The position numbers and the translations under genes are program-made. 9,668 nt of DNA. Source: an uncultured Brachyspira sp. (lineage in GTDB: Bacteria; Spirochaetota; Brachyspiria; Brachyspirales; Brachyspiraceae). The notes beneath the pieces were generated by a model. The model did no database searches and was not told the DNA's origin. It saw nothing but the letters and a program-made list of their open reading frames with translations. The stretch spans positions 1-9,668 of the forward strand of contig CAKVCJ010000055.1 of NCBI GenBank assembly GCA_934725655.1, in the 5' to 3' direction. The first letter of the stretch is position 1. Every line of letters begins with the position of its first letter. Shown piece by piece: positions 6,222-9,668 of the stretch.

Positions 6222-6261
6222 ATACAATTTTTATATGCTTGACAACAAAAAAAAATTGTAT
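6222..6261. repeat. 11-bp perfect inverted repeat straddling the R-M promoter
   Basis: ATACAATTTTT (6222-6232) and AAAAATTGTAT (6251-6261) are exact reverse complements separated by 18 bases. The left arm lies just upstream of the -35; the right arm fills the spacer and reaches the first base of the -10. The related promoter at 8926 lacks the left arm. It could be an operator; no regulator gene is present in the cassette. Confidence 0.5.
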
Positions 6262-6268
6262 ATACTAA
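6235..6268 (+). repeat. 34-bp direct repeat, left boundary of the R-M cassette
   Basis: This segment (ATGCTTGACAAC, A-tract, TTGTATATACTAA) matches 8922-8955 at 32 of 34 positions with no gaps. The match stops sharply on both sides. It contains a whole promoter. The two copies bracket the three R-M genes with nothing else inside. Confidence 0.85.
6239..6266 (+). promoter_or_regulatory. Promoter of the restriction-modification operon
   Basis: TTGACA (6239-6244) and TATACT (6261-6266) with a 16-base spacer that includes a run of nine A. Transcription would start near 6273, leaving a leader of about 76 bases before the methyltransferase ATG. Confidence 0.75.
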
Positions 6269-6348
6269 CTGCAGAAATGATTAAATTGATAATAATACAT
6301 AAGTAGTTATTAATATTTTATAGTCTTTATATTTAGGGAATTAAAATT

Positions 6349-7284
6349 ATGTTTAAATTTATAGATTTATTTGCAGGTGTAGGAGGATTTCATTTAGCAT
6401 TTAAATCTGAAAATTGTGTATTTGCTAGTGAAATAGATATTTATGCCGGCGAAACTTATAAATTAAATTTCCCTTCTACAAGGCTGGAAGGAGATATAAC
6501 TAAAATAAATGAATATGATATCCCTGAACATGATATCCTTTGTGCAGGTTTTCCTTGTCAGCCTTTCTCTGTAGCAGGTTATAGAAAAGGGTTTCAAGAT
6601 GTAAGAGGAACTTTATTTTTTGATATTGCAAGAATAGTAAAATATCATAGACCTAAAGTAGTATTTTTGGAAAATGTAAAAAATCTTGAAAATCACGATA
6701 ACGGCAATACACTCAAAACAATAATAAATATATTACAGGATTTAAATTATTATGTATATTATAAAATTTTAAATTCTGCTGAATATTCAAATATTCCTCA
6801 AAATAGAGAAAGAATATTTATTGTTGCTTTCAACAAAGACAGCGTATTGAATTATTCTTGTTTTAAATTTCCTGAACCTGTGGAATTAACTAATACTATT
6901 CATGATTTTATAGAGCAGACAAAACAAGATGATATTTTTTACTATAACAACACTAAATATTATGATATTTTTAAAGAAGGAATGCTCAATAAAAATACAG
7001 TTTATCAGTGGAGAAGACATTATATAAGAGAAAATAAATCTAATCTATGCCCTACTTTAACTGCTAATATGGGAGAAGGCGGTCATAATGTTCCTATAAT
7101 ATGCGATGATTATGGTATAAGAAAATTAACTCCAAGGGAATGTTTTAATTTTCAAGGATATCCTAAAAATTTTAAACTTCCAAAACAATCTAATTCTAAA
7201 TTATATAAACAAGCTGGTAATTCCATTGTCTATCCTTTAGTAAAAAAAATAGCGGATAATATTATTGAAATAATAAATACTTAA
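6349..7284 (+). CDS. DNA (cytosine-5) methyltransferase of a type II R-M system
   Basis: A 311-residue enzyme that transfers a methyl group from SAM to C5 of cytosine in a specific DNA site, protecting the host from the linked nuclease. The ordered motifs are all visible: I FIDLFAGVGGF (4-14), IV GFPCQPFSVAG (67-77) with catalytic Cys70, VI ENV (108-110), VIII QNRER (151-155), IX RKLTPRE (258-264) and X QAGNSIV (288-294). The target recognition region lies between VIII and IX and contains VYQWRRHYIREN and CPTLTANMGEGGHNVP. The length is typical for a small monospecific 5mC enzyme, and every catalytic motif looks intact. The recognition site cannot be read from the sequence. The start is supported by AGGGA at 6335-6339, 9 bases upstream. 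It is first in the operon, with 14 bases to the next gene. Confidence 0.95.
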   Translation: MFKFIDLFAGVGGFHLAFKSENCVFASEIDIYAGETYKLNFPSTRLEGDITKINEYDIPEHDILCAGFPCQPFSVAGYRKGFQDVRGTLFFDIARIVKYHRPKVVFLENVKNLENHDNGNTLKTIINILQDLNYYVYYKILNSAEYSNIPQNRERIFIVAFNKDSVLNYSCFKFPEPVELTNTIHDFIEQTKQDDIFYYNNTKYYDIFKEGMLNKNTVYQWRRHYIRENKSNLCPTLTANMGEGGHNVPIICDDYGIRKLTPRECFNFQGYPKNFKLPKQSNSKLYKQAGNSIVYPLVKKIADNIIEIINT

Positions 7285-7298
7285 TTTGCGGTATTATA

Positions 7299-8462
7299 AT
7301 GATTAATTTTTTTGAATTTGATAAAAAATATAACAAAAACTATATAAAATTAATGCAAATAGTGTCAAAACTTTCAAGATTATACAGTGAAAGCGATAAT
7401 CCATATATTTATTACAGAGCTATGGAAAACTTATTTTGCTATTGTTTTAATGCAAAAAATTTAAGCCGTTCGGATACAGCATTTGATGCTAAACTAGATA
7501 ATATAGGAATAGGTTTAAAAACTTTTTTAGGAGAAAATAAAAATTATAGTTTTGAAAAAATAGCAGAGTTTAATAAAAATTCAAATATGATTAAAGAAAA
7601 GACAAATGAAAAAGATATAGCAGAATTTTTATCAAATCTTAGAAATGAAAGAATTAAGCTTGCTAAAAATATTTATGGAATATCAGAATCTCAATATCAT
7701 ATAATAGCAAGAAGAAAAAATTTACTTCTTTTTTTTGAAGCTGATTATGAAGAAATAAATATATCGAATTTAAGAATTGAAAAGCAAAAAGGTTCTCAAA
7801 ATGAAAAATCTTTAGATTTTACTGACGGAAATCATTTATATAAATTTAATTTTTCAAAAAGTACATTATTTAGAAAATTCGATATACCATTAGACTGCCA
7901 TACAGCTGAAGCTTCAATACTTGAAAATCCTGCAAAACTTCTTTTATCTATTGATGAAATAAAATATGATATAACTTCAAACTATGCAGAACCTAAATTT
8001 GAATATGTTATACTGCCTTTATATACTATAAAAAATAATATAAAAATAGTTCAGGAAAAATCTGCTCTTAATCAATGGAATGCATCCGGAAGAAAAAGAG
8101 ATCCTAATGAAGTATATATACCAATACCAGCATTAATAAGAAATCATTTTAAAAACTTTTTTCCGGAAAGAGATACGCCTTTTATTCTTAAAACTCCATT
8201 AGGAGAAATATTAAATGCAAAAGTATGCCAGGATAATAATAAAGCTCTTATGACAAATCCTAATAAAGCATTGAGTAAGTGGCTTCTTAGAGATGTGTTA
8301 AAATTAAAAGAATTTGAACTTGCTTCAATTAATAAGCTTGAATTTTTAGGCATTGATTCTGTAATAGTATACAAAGAAAAAGAAGGAGAATATTCTATAG
8401 ATATACAAAGTTGGGGAAGTTATGAAAAATTTATAGAAAATTTTAAAACAGATGAAAATTAA
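7299..8462 (+). CDS. Putative type II restriction endonuclease with B3-like C-terminal domain
   Basis: A 387-residue cytoplasmic protein. Its position between a 5mC methyltransferase and vsr makes it the expected restriction nuclease. The C-terminal third (about 255-380: WNASGRKRDPNEVYIPIP, then FFPERDTPF, KVCQDNNKALMTNPN and WLLRD) resembles the B3-like DNA-recognition domain of EcoRII-N, BfiI and NgoAVII. The N-terminal part (about 1-210) should hold the catalytic site. It has a striking RSDTAFDAKL (57-66) followed by GIGLKTF (70-76), which could be a variant PD-(D/E)XK core. HLYK (179-182) does not match the phospholipase D HxK signature of BfiI or NgoAVII, so I do not assign that fold. 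The ATG follows the methyltransferase stop by 14 bases with a weak ribosome-binding site, suggesting translational coupling. Nuclease role: likely. Fold and cut site: unknown. Confidence 0.75.
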   Translation: MINFFEFDKKYNKNYIKLMQIVSKLSRLYSESDNPYIYYRAMENLFCYCFNAKNLSRSDTAFDAKLDNIGIGLKTFLGENKNYSFEKIAEFNKNSNMIKEKTNEKDIAEFLSNLRNERIKLAKNIYGISESQYHIIARRKNLLLFFEADYEEINISNLRIEKQKGSQNEKSLDFTDGNHLYKFNFSKSTLFRKFDIPLDCHTAEASILENPAKLLLSIDEIKYDITSNYAEPKFEYVILPLYTIKNNIKIVQEKSALNQWNASGRKRDPNEVYIPIPALIRNHFKNFFPERDTPFILKTPLGEILNAKVCQDNNKALMTNPNKALSKWLLRDVLKLKEFELASINKLEFLGIDSVIVYKEKEGEYSIDIQSWGSYEKFIENFKTDEN

Positions 8463-8485
8463 TTTTTATGTTAGAGTTATTAATA

Positions 8486-8908
8486 ATGTCAGATACAAAA
8501 ACTCCTGAAGAACGAAGCAGAAATATGGCAAAAATAAAAAGTGAAAATACAAAACCTGAAAATATAGTCAGAAAATATCTTTTTAAAAATGGATTTAGAT
8601 ATAGAAAAAATGATAAACGATATCCTGGAAAACCTGATATAGTGCTGCCTAAATATCATACTGTAATTTTTGTTAATGGATGTTTTTGGCATATGCATAA
8701 CTGCTCGAGAGGAAGAATGCCTCTTTCTAATAAAAGCTATTGGGTACCTAAAATAAAACGCAACATAGAAAGGGACAAAAATAATATAATGAGTCTGGAA
8801 TCAATGGGATGGAAAGTTATTGTAATTTGGGAATGCGAACTAAAAAATAAAATTGCAGAAGAAAGACTGCAGAAGTTATGTGAAGAAATAATAAACAACA
8901 AAAATTAA
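8486..8908 (+). CDS. vsr: Vsr, very short patch repair endonuclease
   Basis: A 140-residue strand-specific nuclease that nicks 5' of the T in T:G mismatches produced by deamination of 5-methylcytosine, starting very-short-patch repair. It opens MSDTKTPEERSRNMAKIKS, the normal family N-terminus, and contains GKPDIV with Asp51, the FVNGCFWHMHNC block (Cys66, His69, His71, Cys73), and IWECEL with Cys117. With the start at 8486 these residues take the same numbers as I recall for the catalytic Asp51/His69 and zinc ligands of E. coli Vsr. That agreement is why I prefer this start over the in-frame ATG at 8468, which would add six hydrophobic residues. Position 64 is Asn where E. coli has His. It lies 23 bases after the endonuclease gene and is last in the operon; no terminator follows. 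Confidence 0.93.
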   Translation: MSDTKTPEERSRNMAKIKSENTKPENIVRKYLFKNGFRYRKNDKRYPGKPDIVLPKYHTVIFVNGCFWHMHNCSRGRMPLSNKSYWVPKIKRNIERDKNNIMSLESMGWKVIVIWECELKNKIAEERLQKLCEEIINNKN

Positions 8909-8921
8909 CAATATATTACTG

Positions 8922-8955
8922 ATGCTTGACAACAAAAAAAATTTGTGTATACTAA
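8922..8955 (+). repeat. 34-bp direct repeat, right boundary of the R-M cassette
   Basis: Partner of 6235-6268, with two substitutions (A to T at the end of the A-tract, and A to G just before the -10). It begins 14 bases after the vsr stop codon and ends 12 bases before the FMN riboswitch. The start-to-start distance is 2687 bases. Confidence 0.85.
8926..8953 (+). promoter_or_regulatory. Promoter of the riboflavin (ribD) operon
   Basis: TTGACA (8926-8931) and TATACT (8948-8953) with a 16-base spacer. Transcription would start near 8960, only a few bases before the first paired base of the FMN riboswitch, the expected layout for a riboswitch leader. Confidence 0.8.
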
Positions 8956-8966
8956 TTAATATATAA

Positions 8967-9096
8967 ATCTTCGGGGCTAGGTGAAATTCCATACCGGCGG
9001 TAAAGTCCGCGAGCCTTTTTGATGTTTCTTTCATTCAAAAACGGCAGATTTGGTGCAATTCCAAAACCGACAGTTAAAGTCTGGATGGTAGAAGAT
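8967..9096 (+). ncRNA. FMN riboswitch (RFN element)
   Basis: The highly conserved RFN core is present: TCTTCGGGGC, GGTGAAATTCC, ACCGGCGGTAAAGTCCGCGA, then GGTGCAATTCC, ACCGACAGT and GTCTGGATGG. The closing P1 helix is ATCTTC (8967-8972) with GAAGAT (9091-9096). A variable arm, TTTTTGA/TCAAAAA (9016-9022 with 9035-9041), lies where length variation is usual. FMN binding to this aptamer normally lowers expression of riboflavin synthesis or transport genes. Here it precedes an intrinsic terminator and ribD. Confidence 0.97.
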
Positions 9097-9132
9097 GTTT
9101 TTAATGTAAACTGCTACATATCAAAAATTATG

Positions 9133-9163
9133 CTCTAAGTGTTTAAACATTTAGAGTTTTTTT
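9133..9163 (+). terminator. Intrinsic terminator of the FMN riboswitch expression platform
   Basis: CTCTAAGTGTTT (9133-9144) pairs with AAACATTTAGAG (9145-9156) as a near-perfect palindrome with one G-T pair; in RNA the central bases form the loop. Seven T follow (9157-9163). It lies 36 bases after the aptamer and 71 bases before the ribD ATG, so termination on FMN binding is the likely mechanism. A small ATGTA/TACAT hairpin (9102-9117) between them could take part in the alternative fold. Confidence 0.85.
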
Positions 9164-9234
9164 GTTTATAGTTCAATGTATCCTACCAAAAAATGCCAAA
9201 GATTAATATAAATATTTTTTAAGAGTATTAATTT

Positions 9235-9668
9235 ATGCATGAAAAATATATGAGAATGGCTATAGAGGAAGCAAAAAAAGGAGAGGGTTTTACAAGTCCT
9301 AATCCTTTGGTTGGTGCTGTTATAGTGAAAGATGATAGGGTTATAGGAATTGGGTATCATAAAAAATATGGTGAGAATCATGCTGAGATTAATGCTCTTT
9401 TGGATGCAAGAGAAAGAGGCGAAGATGTTGAAGGAGCTTCAATATATGTAACTTTAGAGCCTTGTTCGCATTATGGAAAAACTCCTCCTTGTGCTGATGC
9501 TATTATAAAAAACAAATTAAAAAAAGTTATTATAGGCTGTGTGGATTCTAATCCTAAGGTTTCAGGCGGCGGCATAAAAAAATTAAAAGATGCTAAAATT
9601 GAAGTTGTAGTGAATGTACTTGAAGAAGAGTGCAGAAAATTAAATGAAGTTTTTTTCTACTATATAGC
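9235..9668 (+). CDS. ribD: RibD, riboflavin biosynthesis deaminase/reductase, N-terminal part
   Basis: The gene runs off the right edge; 144 residues are visible, covering the deaminase domain. RibD deaminates 2,5-diamino-6-ribosylamino-4(3H)-pyrimidinone 5'-phosphate and, with its C-terminal domain, reduces the ribosyl side chain, the second and third steps of riboflavin synthesis from GTP. The zinc site of the cytidine-deaminase fold is intact: HAE (49-51, zinc ligand and catalytic Glu) and PCSHYGKTPPC (76-86, Cys77 and Cys86). The conserved GFTSPNPLVGAVIV segment (18-31) and DSNPKVSGGGI (104-114) are also present. The ATG at 9235 fits the family start (HEKYMRMAIEEAKKG), with a weak AAGAG Shine-Dalgarno at 9221-9225. 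Control by the upstream FMN riboswitch and terminator is strongly implied. The reductase domain and later rib genes would lie outside the window. Confidence 0.95.
   Translation, partial: MHEKYMRMAIEEAKKGEGFTSPNPLVGAVIVKDDRVIGIGYHKKYGENHAEINALLDARERGEDVEGASIYVTLEPCSHYGKTPPCADAIIKNKLKKVIIGCVDSNPKVSGGGIKKLKDAKIEVVVNVLEEECRKLNEVFFYYI

Noticed and set aside
6277..6306. Nine-codon leader frame (MIKLIIIHK) in the methyltransferase 5' leader
   Set aside because: No Shine-Dalgarno and no attenuator-like structure after it; it looks like chance.
1..9668. CRISPR array, phage genes, transposase or integrase
   Set aside because: No regularly spaced short repeats with unique spacers and no recognisable recombinase or phage protein in any frame.

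Overview
The window is a very AT-rich bacterial chromosome segment whose proteins are loaded with Lys, Asn, Ile and Tyr. Promoters are sigma70-type and Shine-Dalgarno sites are short. This, the GC-rich dispersed repeats sitting in an AT-rich background, and the general look of the proteins suggest the intestinal spirochaete Brachyspira. That assignment is inference from composition and memory of the genus, not a database match.

Layout. Bases 1-157 hold the 5' end of a leftward gene for an exported protein with a good promoter. Bases 158-798 have no convincing gene; they hold a composite repeat with a GC-rich hairpin-filled core between two ~67-bp direct repeats. A strong promoter at 733-761 then drives a close-packed set: a YkgJ-like Cys-cluster protein (799-1221), a B12-binding/radical-SAM-like protein that has lost two of its three cluster cysteines (1254-2714), and a Nudix hydrolase (2734-3228). 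scpB (3321-3953) follows with its own promoter. Bases 3954-4639 are a second gene-free stretch holding an inverted copy of the GC-rich repeat plus a different structured tandem repeat. Next is xylB (4640-6145), full length but interrupted by one in-frame TAA.

From 6235 to 8955 lies a type II restriction-modification cassette: a cytosine-5 methyltransferase (6349-7284), a putative restriction endonuclease with a B3-like C-terminus (7299-8462) and a Vsr mismatch-repair nuclease (8486-8908). The cassette lies between two 34-bp direct repeats (32/34 identical), and each repeat is a complete TTGACA-16-TATACT promoter. The right-hand promoter feeds an FMN riboswitch (8967-9096), an intrinsic terminator (9133-9163) and ribD, which runs off the right edge.

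How the parts work together. The methyltransferase protects DNA, the endonuclease cuts unmodified DNA, and Vsr repairs the T:G mismatches that arise when 5-methylcytosine deaminates. The cassette seems to have arrived in the xylB-ribD gap with, or by recombination at, a copy of the rib promoter. It has no visible terminator of its own, so its transcripts probably run into the FMN riboswitch. The most unusual observations are the promoter-duplication boundaries of the cassette, the cysteine-depleted radical-SAM-like protein, the single nonsense codon in xylB, and the modular GC-rich repeat family.
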